Assembly (NCBI GenBank): GCA_035293985.1
Contig: DATGLS010000018.1
Coordinates: 1-64,000, forward strand
Reading direction: 5' to 3'
From: JAVDCA01 sp035293985
GTDB taxonomy: Bacteria > Pseudomonadota > Alphaproteobacteria > Rhizobiales > Xanthobacteraceae
Length of the DNA stretch: 64,000 nt
Under the pieces are notes generated by a model. That model worked only from the letters and a program-made list of their open reading frames with translations. It did no database searches and was not told the DNA's origin. Position numbers and translations under genes: made by a program. Shown here one piece after another: positions 42,480 through 51,129 of this stretch. Position 1 is the first letter of the stretch, and each line of letters starts with the position of its first letter.

Positions 42480-43070
42480 TCAATCGAGCGGCTTCGCGTC
42501 GATCAGCACGAACGCGACGATGCAAGGCGCGCTCGACCGGTTCGCCCAGGCATGGTTGGTGCCGCGCTGGATCAGCACGTCGCCGGCCGTCATCCTGGTT
42601 TCGCCCTCGTCCATCACGGCCCAGATTTCGCCCGACAGGACGATCGCGTAGTCGATCGAGCGCGTGCGGTGCATATGCGCGTGCCGCACCGGCCCGCTGG
42701 TGGGTGCCGCTTTCGCGGTCTCGTCGATCGCGACCGAGCCGCCCATCGCCGCGGCCTTGGCGGCCCAATCCTTGTCGGGCGGAAACTGCACGACCCGGAA
42801 AACGCTGCCGCCGGCCGGCGGCGCCACCTGGATCGGCAGCCGGCAGGGGTCCGGGCTGCTTGCGGCCCCGTTGTCCGCCGGCGTCGCGCTGGTCTTCCAG
42901 AAGTCGGTCACCGCGAAGTTCGGCTGATCCATGATCGGCATCACATGCGGCGAGGCCGCGTCGGACAGGATCACGGATCGCCCCTGCGCGTTGTGGCCGG
43001 TCACGATGCGGCGGAAGCGCCTGATCTCAGGCCCCGGCGCGGTCGGCGTGGGTTGACGGGCCTCGCTCAT
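42480..43070 (-). CDS. Cupin-domain protein
   Basis: The 196-residue protein starts at ATG 43070 behind GGAG. A C-terminal cupin-2 barrel (residues ~125-190) has the conserved pattern RHAHMHRTRSIDYAIVLSGEIWAVMDEGE and a final histidine in TNHAWANRS; H130, H132 and H134, an acidic residue and H173 are candidate metal ligands. The N-terminal part forms strands (VLSDAASPHVMPI) and may be a partial second cupin. Members act as dioxygenases, isomerases or sugar/organic acid sensors. It follows the hydrolase gene by 17 bases. Confidence 0.8.
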   Translation of the reverse strand: MSEARQPTPTAPGPEIRRFRRIVTGHNAQGRSVILSDAASPHVMPIMDQPNFAVTDFWKTSATPADNGAASSPDPCRLPIQVAPPAGGSVFRVVQFPPDKDWAAKAAAMGGSVAIDETAKAAPTSGPVRHAHMHRTRSIDYAIVLSGEIWAVMDEGETRMTAGDVLIQRGTNHAWANRSSAPCIVAFVLIDAKPLD

Positions 43071-43087
43071 GGGCAACTCCGAACCAT

Positions 43088-44887
43088 CTATTGCGGGATG
43101 ACGGGCAGCAGCAGATGCGAAGGCCGCCGCGCGTCGTGATAAATCTTGTGCAGCGTGGTACGGCTGCTGCCGATGTGGTTGGGCACGTATTCGGCATTGG
43201 TCGCGCCGCCGACGCCGGTCGGCATGTCGGCGCTCATGACCTCGAGGCAGATGCGGTGGCCGCGGCGAAACAGGTTCGCGCTCGCCATGATCTCGATCGC
43301 GTAGCTTTCGACCGCGCCGGGCGTGACCTTCGCCTGCGCCGCCCGCGTCAGCGGATGCCAGGGCCGCCACGGCGTCGAGCGGCGCGGATCGAGCGCGCGG
43401 TGCGAGGCCTTGAGCCATCCGCGCGTCACCTCGCGCTGCGGCAGGTCCGATGCAATCTCCCGCTCGCCCTCGCGCACCGTACGCACCGAAAGGTCCGGCC
43501 CGAGGTCCTTGATGCTGACGATCCAGTTGGTGTCGTCCTGGTCGATCTCGGCGAACAGGTTGAGCACCGCCGGGCCGGCGATCAGCAGGTCGTGCGGCAG
43601 CGGATCGGTCAGATAGCGCAGCTTCTCGATCCGATTCGTCTGCGTCGGCGGCATCTGCACGAACGCATCGGGCGGCAGCTCGTCATCGGCGCTCGACGGC
43701 GTGAACGGCGCGGCCTGCAGACGCTCCCAGCTGTTGAGGTAGAGCTTGGTCCATTCGGTTTCCGGGAGCGGCCAGTCGCTGCCCGAACGCCAAACGTTCG
43801 CGCCCATCACCCAGTAGTGCACTGGCGGCTCGTTCATGATTCCGGTGTCGATGTTCTTGAGCCAGTGATCGTGCCAGCGCAGGATTTCGCCGTGCAGCGA
43901 ATGGAAGGGCCGTTCCAGATGCGCTGGTCCAGAGAGGGTCAGCTTCTTCGGCCCGCGCAGGCGCTCGAAATAGTTCTGCGCGCCGTTGAGATGCGTCTTG
44001 TATGTGTACGCATACCAGCCGGCGCCCGTGTAGCTCGGCACCTTGATCTGGTCGATCGCCGCCTCGGCCGCCGCGACGGCGTCCTCCTTGTCGTAGGGGT
44101 CGATCAGCAGGTCGAAATATGGCGGCATATGCTGCCCCTTCTGGGTCAGCACATTGAGGACATGCGGATAAATGCGGTAATCGGGATTCTGCATCGCCTC
44201 GCGCCATAGCGCTTCGCGCAAGGGCGGCAGCTCGCCCGGCTTGCCCTTGCTCTGGTGCAGGGCGGCGAAGTGCATGATCAGATAGCGGAAGAAATGCAGC
44301 ACACCGCCGGGATATTCCTCGCGGAAGCTGCCGAGCGTGCCGAGCGCGCCGCGCGGGTCGAACGGGAAGATCGCCTTCAGATGCGGCGGGTTCTGCTTGG
44401 CGGCGTGGAACTGCTCGGCGCCGAAGCCGGAAATGCCGACCATGCCGACATTGCCGTCGCACCACGGCTGCTGCGCGATCCACTCGATCAGATCGTAGCT
44501 GTCCCACTGGCGGCTGCCGCCGCCGTCCGACTTGAAGATGCCGCGCGGCGAGCCGATGACGTGGACGTAGCCGCGCGAGACGAAGAATTTCGTGTCGCCG
44601 GCCTCGAGCAGGCCCGCCCACAGCGACGACCACGCCGGCTGCGGCGGCAGCGCGGCGGCAACGTCCGGCCCCTGCAGATCCTTGTTGTAGATCGAGAAAG
44701 CCAGCAGCGCTGGAAATTTCTCGGCGGCCTCGGGCCGGTAAATGTCGACCGAGAGGTTGACGCCGTCGCGCATCGGCACGGCGACGTCCCGCTCCGCGAT
44801 CATCTGCTCGTAGGCGGGCGGGCGATCGTAGGCGACCGGCATCCGGTCGCCCGCCTGCGTCAGCTGAGATTGCGTCGCGTGGCTCAT
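43088..44887 (-). CDS. CocE/NonD-family alpha/beta hydrolase (X-Pro dipeptidyl-peptidase-like)
   Basis: The 599-residue protein starts at ATG 44887 behind AAGAGG. The N-terminal alpha/beta hydrolase domain has the strand VAVPMRDGVNLSVDIYRP and the nucleophile S153 in NVGMVGISGFG. The C-terminal jelly-roll domain of the X-Pro/CocE family ends near TTLHKIYHDARRPSHLLLP. The usual GxSYxG elbow is GISGFG here. There is no signal peptide, so it is cytoplasmic. It probably cleaves an ester or amide. It is divergent from the TetR gene at 45028 across a double palindrome and heads a minus-strand cluster with cupin, MFS and monooxygenase genes. Confidence 0.85.
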   Translation of the reverse strand: MSHATQSQLTQAGDRMPVAYDRPPAYEQMIAERDVAVPMRDGVNLSVDIYRPEAAEKFPALLAFSIYNKDLQGPDVAAALPPQPAWSSLWAGLLEAGDTKFFVSRGYVHVIGSPRGIFKSDGGGSRQWDSYDLIEWIAQQPWCDGNVGMVGISGFGAEQFHAAKQNPPHLKAIFPFDPRGALGTLGSFREEYPGGVLHFFRYLIMHFAALHQSKGKPGELPPLREALWREAMQNPDYRIYPHVLNVLTQKGQHMPPYFDLLIDPYDKEDAVAAAEAAIDQIKVPSYTGAGWYAYTYKTHLNGAQNYFERLRGPKKLTLSGPAHLERPFHSLHGEILRWHDHWLKNIDTGIMNEPPVHYWVMGANVWRSGSDWPLPETEWTKLYLNSWERLQAAPFTPSSADDELPPDAFVQMPPTQTNRIEKLRYLTDPLPHDLLIAGPAVLNLFAEIDQDDTNWIVSIKDLGPDLSVRTVREGEREIASDLPQREVTRGWLKASHRALDPRRSTPWRPWHPLTRAAQAKVTPGAVESYAIEIMASANLFRRGHRICLEVMSADMPTGVGGATNAEYVPNHIGSSRTTLHKIYHDARRPSHLLLPVIPQ

Positions 44888-44929
44888 GGGCCTCTTGCTC
44901 GTTCGCGGCGGCACGATCGGGGAGCGGCT

Positions 44930-44961
44930 ATTATGAACATGTTCATAATTGAACCTGTTCA
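44930..44961. promoter_or_regulatory. Double palindromic TetR operator
   Basis: ATTATGAACATGTTCATAAT (44930-44949) is a perfect 20-base palindrome. TGAACCTGTTCA (44950-44961) repeats its core with a near-perfect dyad, so two sites with centres about 16 bases apart lie in the 140-base spacer between the hydrolase gene (minus) and the TetR gene (plus). Binding by the neighbouring TetR protein is the natural reading. Confidence 0.75.
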
Positions 44962-45027
44962 TATTGCTGTCAAGCCGCCCCGCCGGTACGATCGCCGCGA
45001 CGGGAGGAGGGTCGGGGAAGGAATCGA

Positions 45028-45711
45028 ATGTCCGATGCGATGCTCGCCGCCGCCGACGGCCTGCGCACGCGCAACAAGCTGGAGAAGCTGCGCCGCATCA
45101 AGGCGGCGGCGCAGGACCTCTTCGTCGCCAGAGGCTTCGACGACACGACCATGCGCGAGATCGCGCTGCGCGCGGGCGTCGGCCTCGGCACGATCTTCCT
45201 CTATGCCAAGGACAAGCGCGACCTCCTGTTCCTGACCATCAACGAGCCGCTGCAGGCGGTGACCCAGCGGGCCGAGGGCGCCGTCGATCCGCGCGCGCCG
45301 CTGATCGACAACCTGCTGGCAATCGCCAGGCTGCACTATCGGTTCTTTGGCCGGCAGCCGGCGCTGGCGCGGTTCGCTTTGCGCGAAATGACCTTCTACG
45401 AATCCGGCGAGCAGGCGCCGCCTTTTCAGAAGACGAGGGAGCGTCTGATTCGTCTGTTCGGCCGCACCATCGAGCTCGCCGTCGCCAACGGCGAGATCGC
45501 GCCGTCGGAGCCGCCGCTGTTCGCCGGCTGGACCGTGTTCTGCATCTTCCAGGTCGAGCTGCGCCGCTGGCTCGCGGACGACGCCCGCGGGCTGCGCGCC
45601 GGCCTGAGCGAGCTCGTGCGCGCGTTGGGCTTGCTGACGCGCGGTTTCGGGGGCGCGGCCGGCAGGGCGCCGCGAAGGCGGCAGCAACGTCGATCAAAGA
45701 AAAATCCGTAG
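45028..45711 (+). CDS. TetR-family repressor of the hydrolase cluster
   Basis: The 227-residue protein has an N-terminal TetR HTH (residues ~20-66; RRIKAAAQDLFVARGFDDTTMREIALRAGVGLGTIFLYAKDKRDLL) and an all-helical ligand domain. The C-terminus is a basic tail (GRAPRRRQQRRSKKNP) that could add nonspecific DNA affinity. It starts at ATG 45028 behind GGGGAAGGA. It is divergent from the CocE-like hydrolase and most likely represses it and itself through the palindromes at 44930-44961, relieved by the pathway substrate. Confidence 0.88.
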   Translation: MSDAMLAAADGLRTRNKLEKLRRIKAAAQDLFVARGFDDTTMREIALRAGVGLGTIFLYAKDKRDLLFLTINEPLQAVTQRAEGAVDPRAPLIDNLLAIARLHYRFFGRQPALARFALREMTFYESGEQAPPFQKTRERLIRLFGRTIELAVANGEIAPSEPPLFAGWTVFCIFQVELRRWLADDARGLRAGLSELVRALGLLTRGFGGAAGRAPRRRQQRRSKKNP

Positions 45712-45757
45712 GGCCGGCAAAGGCGCGCAACGCGCCTCCCTGCGCGTCATCCCCGCC

Positions 45758-48307
45758 TTACGCCACCGATCCTGCTGCCCCGCTCGGCGGCGCGAACAAC
45801 CGCACCAGCTCCTTCGCCGGGACGGGCCTGCTGTAGAAGTAGCCCTGCATCTCGGTGCAGCCGAGGTCCTGGATCATGCGCAGTTGCGCCTGCGTCTCGA
45901 CGCCTTCGGCGGTGGTGACGATCTTCAGCCGGCTGGCGAGGCTGGTGACCGCCTGCACGATCGCGCCCGACTCGTCCTTCTCGTCGATGTCGTTGATGAA
46001 CGAGCGGTCGATCTTGATTTTGTCGAACGGGAAGCTGCGCAGGTAGCTGAGCGACGAGTAGCCGGTGCCGAAATCGTCCATCGCGATGCGCACGCCGAGC
46101 TCGCGGATCCGATGCAGGGTCGCGAGCGTCGCCTCGTTGTTCTGCAGCAGCACCGCCTCGGTGATCTCGAGCTCGAGGCGCCCGGCCGCGAGGCCCGAGT
46201 CGCCGAGCGCGCTCACGATCAGCAGCGCGAGGTTCTGGTTCTTGAACTGCACCGGCGAAAGATTGACGGCGACCGCGATGTTGGTCGGCCATGTGGCCGC
46301 CTCGCGGCACGCCTGGCGCAGCACCCACTCGCCGATCTGGTTGATGAGCCCGGTCTCTTCCGCGACCGGAATGAACTCGGTCGGCGGCACCATGCCGCGG
46401 GTCGGATGGTGCCAGCGCAGCAGTGTCTCGCAGGCGCTGATCGCGTTGCGCTCGAGATTGACCACCGGCTGGAAATAGAGCTCGAACTCGCCGTTCGCCA
46501 GCGCATTGCGCAAGTCGAGCTCGAGCGTGCGGCGGGAGCGCACCCGCTCGTCCATCTGCGCCTCGAAGAAGCGATAGGTGCCGCGCCCGTCGGCCTTCGA
46601 CCGGTAGAGCGCCATGTCGGCGTTCTTGAGCAGCTGGTCGGGGTCGAGCGTGTCGTCGGGCGCGAGCGAGATGCCGATGCTGACGTCGGCCGGCACCTGG
46701 TGGCCGTCGAGCTCGTACGGCATGGTGAGCGCGTCGCGGATGCGCGCCGCGAGGCTCGCGACCTCGGACGGCGAGGCGATCTCGGTCTGGATGATCGCGA
46801 ACTCGTCGCCGCCGAGGCGCGCGACCGTATCGACCTCGCGCAGGCAGCCGCACAGCCGCGCCGCCACCTCCTTGAGAAGCTCGTCGCCGACCCCGTGGCC
46901 GAGCGTATCGTTGATGCTCTTGAAGTGGTCGAGATCGAGGTAGAGCACCGCGATCTGCCGGCCGCGCTCGGCGTGGGCGAGCGCCGCGTCGAGGCGCTCG
47001 CGCAGCAGCACGCGGTTGGGCAGCCCGGTGAGCGCGTCGTGATGCGCCATGTGGGCGATCTGCGCCTCGGCCTCGCGCCGCGCCGTGATGTCCTCGTGGG
47101 TCGAGACCCAGGCGCCATTCTGCAGCGGCCGCAGCGCGACCAGCAGGGTGCGCCCGTCGCTCAGCGTGAGCACGGTCTCCGACGGCGCGTGCGGCGCGCC
47201 GGCGCCGGCGCGCTCCTTCATGAACTGCACCGAGCTTGCGTCGGCGAGAAGGCCCGCCGCGATCAAATGCGCCATCGTGTCCTTCTGCGACACGCCGGGC
47301 CGGGTCAGCTCGGGCGGCAGGCGATAGAGCTCGGCATAGCGCTGGTTGCACACGATCAGCCGGCCGTCGTGGTCGAACATGACGAGGCCCTGTGACATGT
47401 TCTGCATCGCGGCGTCGAGCTTCATGTTCTCCAGCCGCAGCTCTTCCTCGCGCTGCTTGAGCTCGGTGATGTCGACGCGGATGCCGATATGCCCGCCGTT
47501 CGACGTGAGGCTGTCCTCGATGCGCACCCACTGGCCGTTGGCGTGGCGCTGCTCGTAGACGCTCGACGGCCGGTTGTGGGCCGCGACCCGCTCCTTGAGC
47601 CAGGCTTCGTCGCGTCCCTCGGCTTCGTTGTAGAAGCCGCGCGCCATCCCGACCCGCAGGATGTCCTCGAACCGCATGCCGGGCACGCGCAGGTCGGCGG
47701 TCTTTTGATAAATGGCGTCGAAGCGCTTGTTGCACAGGACGAAGCGATCCTCGTGATCGTACAGGATGAGCCCGGCGGGCAGCGCTTCGATCACATCGCG
47801 CAGGTAGGCATTGGCCTCCTGCACCCGCCGTTCGGCGCGCACGCGGTCGGTGATGTCCTCGTGGGTCCCGACCCAGCCGCCGCCGGGGAGGGGACGATTG
47901 GTGATGAGCACGGTGCGGCCGTCGTCGAGCGCCTTGTGGAATTGCGTGCTTCGGCCGGCCGCCATCGCGGCGATGAGCTCGGCGGCGTACTTGTCCTGAT
48001 CGCCCGAGATGATCCCGGCGCCTTCGAGGTGCGCCAGCAACTGGCGCAGCGTGCAGCCGGTCTTCACCAGCCCGTCCGGAATCTTGAAGACCTCGAGATA
48101 GCGCGTGTTGAACAGCCGCAGCACGCCCGCCGCATCGAACACGCAGAGGCCATGCGACATGTTGTTGAGCGCGGTGTCGAGCGCCAGCTGCTCGCGGCGC
48201 AACGCCCGCTGCACGCGCCAGGCATGGTGCAGCGCGAGCCCGACGATCACCATCAAAACGAGGGCGCCGGCGGCCATATAGCCGGCATCTGCCGCGCTTA
48301 CGGACAT
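45758..48307 (-). CDS. Membrane-anchored PAS-GGDEF-EAL cyclic-di-GMP protein
   Basis: The 849-residue protein has one N-terminal transmembrane helix (residues ~10-28), three PAS-type sensor domains of the PAS_7/PAS_12 kind (~45-155, 170-290, 300-415; each has a LGLxxFDxxxRLxxxNxRY-like start and a THEDIT end), a GGDEF domain and an EAL domain. The active-site motif GGDEF (499-503) is intact, so diguanylate cyclase activity is possible. The EAL signature is E627-T-L, a variant found in active phosphodiesterases, and the catalytic KIDRSFI and DDFGTGYSSL segments are present. It controls cyclic-di-GMP, hence motility or biofilm. Confidence 0.93.
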   Translation of the reverse strand: MSVSAADAGYMAAGALVLMVIVGLALHHAWRVQRALRREQLALDTALNNMSHGLCVFDAAGVLRLFNTRYLEVFKIPDGLVKTGCTLRQLLAHLEGAGIISGDQDKYAAELIAAMAAGRSTQFHKALDDGRTVLITNRPLPGGGWVGTHEDITDRVRAERRVQEANAYLRDVIEALPAGLILYDHEDRFVLCNKRFDAIYQKTADLRVPGMRFEDILRVGMARGFYNEAEGRDEAWLKERVAAHNRPSSVYEQRHANGQWVRIEDSLTSNGGHIGIRVDITELKQREEELRLENMKLDAAMQNMSQGLVMFDHDGRLIVCNQRYAELYRLPPELTRPGVSQKDTMAHLIAAGLLADASSVQFMKERAGAGAPHAPSETVLTLSDGRTLLVALRPLQNGAWVSTHEDITARREAEAQIAHMAHHDALTGLPNRVLLRERLDAALAHAERGRQIAVLYLDLDHFKSINDTLGHGVGDELLKEVAARLCGCLREVDTVARLGGDEFAIIQTEIASPSEVASLAARIRDALTMPYELDGHQVPADVSIGISLAPDDTLDPDQLLKNADMALYRSKADGRGTYRFFEAQMDERVRSRRTLELDLRNALANGEFELYFQPVVNLERNAISACETLLRWHHPTRGMVPPTEFIPVAEETGLINQIGEWVLRQACREAATWPTNIAVAVNLSPVQFKNQNLALLIVSALGDSGLAAGRLELEITEAVLLQNNEATLATLHRIRELGVRIAMDDFGTGYSSLSYLRSFPFDKIKIDRSFINDIDEKDESGAIVQAVTSLASRLKIVTTAEGVETQAQLRMIQDLGCTEMQGYFYSRPVPAKELVRLFAPPSGAAGSVA

Positions 48308-48445
48308 TTCCCCACTCCCGGCCCCGGCCCCCGCTCAGCGGGGATCCCCCCGCCGCAACCTAGGGTGTCGCGGAAAACATGCCGTAAAGTCGGCGGAGAT
48401 ATTGTCCGGTTGGTTATCGTCCGGTGAACGGCCGGGCGAGACCAC

Positions 48446-49039
48446 CTACCGCGCCGCGTCCAGCAGCTCCCGCCGCGCCGCGTCGAGAATCTCGTCCGAC
48501 AGCGCGCCATCGTCCACCGCGCGTGACAGGATGATGGCGCCCACCAGCTCCGACATGGCCGCGATCGCCTTGCGCCGGCGCACCGCCTTGGTGCGGCCGG
48601 CGACCAGCTCGGTCAAAATATCGATCAGTGGCGCCAGGCCCTCCGCGAAGGCCGCGCGCACCGGCTTGCCGCAACGGGCGGCGTCGCTGCCGAGCGCCGC
48701 GAAGGCACACCCGTGGGCGGGATCGTCGCGGTGGCGCGACGAAACATAGTGCGTGAGCAGCTCGGTGAGCGCATTGCCACTGGATCGCGCCATTATCTTG
48801 CGCCAAGCCTCGGCCGACCGCTGCATCGAGCGGCGGCTCGCCTGCGCGATCAGGTCGTCCTTGGAGTCGAAATGGCCATAGAAGCCGCCGTGGGTGAGAT
48901 CCGCCGCCTTCATGATGTCGGCGACGCCGATGCCGGCGAAGCCCTTGCGGCGAAAAAGCTCGCCCGCGGCCTCGATGATGCGCTCGCGGTTGGCGGCGGC
49001 CTGCTCGCGGCTCACTTTCATGACACGCACCTCAGCCAT
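48446..49039 (-). CDS. TetR-family regulator (NemR/AcuR-like)
   Basis: The 197-residue protein starts at ATG 49039 (49021 is an alternative). The HTH (residues ~13-60) has RERIIEAAGELFRRKGFAGIGVADIMKAADLTHGGFYGHFDSKDDL, the pattern of the TetR subgroup with C-terminal TetR_C domain. HGCAFAALGSDAARCGKPVR in the ligand domain is typical of this subgroup, and its cysteines could sense electrophiles. It is divergent from the MFS gene at 49161 across a long inverted repeat, so it probably represses that transporter and itself. Confidence 0.85.
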   Translation of the reverse strand: MAEVRVMKVSREQAAANRERIIEAAGELFRRKGFAGIGVADIMKAADLTHGGFYGHFDSKDDLIAQASRRSMQRSAEAWRKIMARSSGNALTELLTHYVSSRHRDDPAHGCAFAALGSDAARCGKPVRAAFAEGLAPLIDILTELVAGRTKAVRRRKAIAAMSELVGAIILSRAVDDGALSDEILDAARRELLDAAR

Positions 49040-49059
49040 GCAGCCCTCGAGGGGCAGTT

Positions 49060-49123
49060 GACATTTTATATGATGATCGACATGAATACGCAAGTTTTCA
49101 TGTCGGACGTCATCTAAAATGTC
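49060..49123. promoter_or_regulatory. Long imperfect inverted repeat between TetR and MFS genes
   Basis: Two nested dyads share one centre at 49091/49092: outer arms GACATTTTA (49060-49068) and TAAAATGTC (49115-49123), and inner arms CGACATGAA (49078-49086) and TTCATGTCG (49097-49105). Symmetry extends between them (ATGA/TCAT). The 64 bases cover most of the 121-base spacer, as expected for a TetR operator controlling both directions. Confidence 0.7.
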
Positions 49124-49160
49124 GCCGCACCCGCTCCGATCCGGAAAGGACCGCGCCGTC

Positions 49161-50471
49161 ATGGCTTCCTCGTACATCGCCGCCGCCTTCGCGCGCCGCA
49201 ACATCCACTACGGATGGGTGGTGACGGGCGTTACCTTCCTAACCCTGCTGGTGACCGCGGCCGCCATGGGCACGCCCGGCGTGATGATCGTGCCGCTCGA
49301 GCACGAGTTCGGCTGGACCGACGCGCAGATTTCCTCGGCGCTCGCGCTACGCATCCTGCTGTACGGGCTGTTCGGTCCCTTCGCCGCGGCGCTGATGAAC
49401 CGGTTCGGCGTGCGCCGCGTGATCGTCTGCGCGCTGGCGCTGATCGCCGGCGGCATGCTGGCCTCGCTGCTGATGACCGAGGTCTGGCAGCTCGTGGCGC
49501 TGTGGGGCGTGGTGGTCGGCATCGGCAGCGGGCTCACCGCCATGGTGCTCGCCGCGACCGTCGCCACGCGCTGGTTCAATCACCGCCGCGGCCTCGTCAT
49601 GGGCATCCTCGCGGCAAGCTCGGCGACCGGCCAGCTTCTTTTTCTGCCGGTGATCGCCGAGTTCACCACCCGCTTCGGCTGGCGCGCCGCCCTGGTGCTG
49701 GTCACGGCCGCGCTCGCCGTCACCGGCCTGATCGTGCTGGCGCTGATGCGCGACCGGCCGAGCGACCTCGACCTGCCGATCTACGGCGAGAAGGCGATGA
49801 CGCCGCCGCCGGCGAGCGGCGCCGGCCTCGGGTCGCTGCTGCTGTCGCCGCTCGTCACCTTGCGCGACTGCGCGCGTGTGCCGATCTTCTGGGTGCTGTT
49901 CGCGACCTTCTTCGTCTGCGGCTGCAGCACCAACGGCCTCGTGCAGACGCACTTCGTCGCGCTGTGCGCCGACTACGGGCTCGCGGCCACGGCGGCCGCG
50001 AGCGTGCTCGCCATGATGGGCGCGTTCGACTTCGTCGGCACCATCGGCTCGGGCTGGCTGTCCGACCGCTTCGACAATCGCTGGCTGCTTTTTTGGTACT
50101 ACGGCCTGCGCGGCCTGTCCCTGCTCTATCTGCCGTTCACCGATTTCTCGCTCTACGGCCTCTCGCTGTTCGCCGTGTTCTACGGCCTCGACTGGATCGC
50201 GACCGTGCCGCCGACCGTGAAGCTCACCGCCGATCGCTTCGGCCGCGAGCGCGCCGGCTTGGTGTTCGGCTGGATCTTCACCGGCCATCAGCTCGGCGCC
50301 GCGAGCGCGGCGCTCGCCGCCGGCGTCGTGCGCACCACATGGTCGACCTACCTGCCCGCATTCTTCGCCGCCGGTGCGCTGTGCGTCGTCGCGGCGCTGC
50401 TGATCCTCGTCGTGCCGAAGTCGTCCGCGCACCCGCTCGCCGGTGCGACGCCGGTGCCGGCGCGTGGGTGA
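49161..50471 (+). CDS. MFS transporter (monocarboxylate/OFA-like)
   Basis: The 436-residue, 12-helix permease starts at ATG 49161 behind GGAAAGGA; an earlier ATG at 49119 lies inside the operator. Motifs include HYGWVVTGVTFLTLLVTAAAMGTPGVMIVPLE, TRWFNHRRGLVMGILAASSATGQ and GSGWLSDRFDNRWLLFWYYGLRG. The last matches MFS proteins often annotated as monocarboxylate-like transporters in Bradyrhizobium. It is divergent from the TetR gene and probably induced by its effector; import or efflux cannot be decided. Confidence 0.88.
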   Translation: MASSYIAAAFARRNIHYGWVVTGVTFLTLLVTAAAMGTPGVMIVPLEHEFGWTDAQISSALALRILLYGLFGPFAAALMNRFGVRRVIVCALALIAGGMLASLLMTEVWQLVALWGVVVGIGSGLTAMVLAATVATRWFNHRRGLVMGILAASSATGQLLFLPVIAEFTTRFGWRAALVLVTAALAVTGLIVLALMRDRPSDLDLPIYGEKAMTPPPASGAGLGSLLLSPLVTLRDCARVPIFWVLFATFFVCGCSTNGLVQTHFVALCADYGLAATAAASVLAMMGAFDFVGTIGSGWLSDRFDNRWLLFWYYGLRGLSLLYLPFTDFSLYGLSLFAVFYGLDWIATVPPTVKLTADRFGRERAGLVFGWIFTGHQLGAASAALAAGVVRTTWSTYLPAFFAAGALCVVAALLILVVPKSSAHPLAGATPVPARG

Positions 50472-50650
50472 GGTTTGGGATCACCGCGCACGTCGGCCGC
50501 GGCGGCCCAGCCGCGGCGCAATCGAGATCGTTCGCACTGAGGCGATGCAATAGCGGAAAACCGCATCGGCCCGATGTGACGTGGGCGAAGCGTCACGCGG
50601 GAGTAATGCGCCAAAGCGCGATGACGATTCGCTGTCATCACGCCTTGGCT

Positions 50651-50770
50651 CAAGTCCTGGATCCTCAAGTCTCGGATCCTCAAGTCTCGGATCCTCGAGT
50701 CTCCGATCCTCGAGTCTCGGATCCTCGAGTTTTGGATCCTCGAGTTTTGGATCCTCGAGTCTTGGACTGT
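50651..50770. repeat. Eight-unit 15-bp tandem repeat
   Basis: Eight consecutive units resembling CGAGTCTCGGATCCT fill these 120 bases, the last one slightly short. Unit starts are 50651, 50666, 50681, 50696, 50711, 50726, 50741 and 50756; adjacent units differ at one to three positions. The array lies between the MFS gene and the stop codon of the polyglycine protein gene, nine bases from the latter. Every unit but the last contains GATCCT, and most read GGATCCTCGAG across the junction, so the array is a strong candidate for copy-number variation between strains. Confidence 0.9.
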
Positions 50771-50778
50771 TGATCCAG

Positions 50779-51129
50779 TCACTTGGCGCCGGAACCGCCG
50801 CCGCCACCCCCACCGCCCCCACCGCCCCCACCGCCACCGCCACCGCCACCGCCCCCACCGCCGCCGCCGTCGCCCAATCCGCGGTACCTGTCACGGTAAT
50901 CCATGTTCGTGATCGTCGCAGTGATATGTGGCGGGGGCGGGTTATGTGTGGTCGGTGGCGGGTTGGTGTCCTGGTGCACATCGCCGATGTAGTCGCCGTT
51001 CTGGGGCACGATGTGCAGTGTGCTGCCGCAGGCACGGTTGCGGACGTGGCTGAGGGCGCAACGGTCGACGGCGGATGCCGCGCAGGCCGTCGCCAGCAGT
51101 AGCGAGGTGGCAAGGAGCAAAGTTCTCAT
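50779..51129 (-). CDS. Secreted protein with a 25-glycine C-terminal tract
   Basis: The 116-residue protein starts at ATG 51129 behind GGAG. A signal peptide (residues 1-20, ending ASA) precedes a short domain with two cysteines (DRCALSHVRNRACG), a proline-rich stretch (NPPPTTHNPPPPH) and a run of 25 consecutive glycines ending SGAK. The run is encoded by mixed GGN codons (minus-strand GGT, GGC and GGG), so it has been maintained by selection or gradual expansion rather than a single slippage event. The function is unknown; a cell-surface or matrix role is possible. A 15-bp tandem array lies right behind its stop. Confidence 0.6.
   Translation of the reverse strand: MRTLLLATSLLLATACAASAVDRCALSHVRNRACGSTLHIVPQNGDYIGDVHQDTNPPPTTHNPPPPHITATITNMDYRDRYRGLGDGGGGGGGGGGGGGGGGGGGGGGGGGSGAK

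Noticed and set aside
50651..50770. CRISPR array
   Set aside because: The repeats are contiguous 15-mers without unique spacers, and no cas genes are present.
50348..50782. A minus-strand frame starting with GTG overlapping the polyglycine stop and reading pentapeptide-like repeats
   Set aside because: It has no ribosome site of its own, is antisense to the end of the MFS gene for much of its length, and its regular pattern follows automatically from the 15-bp tandem repeat.
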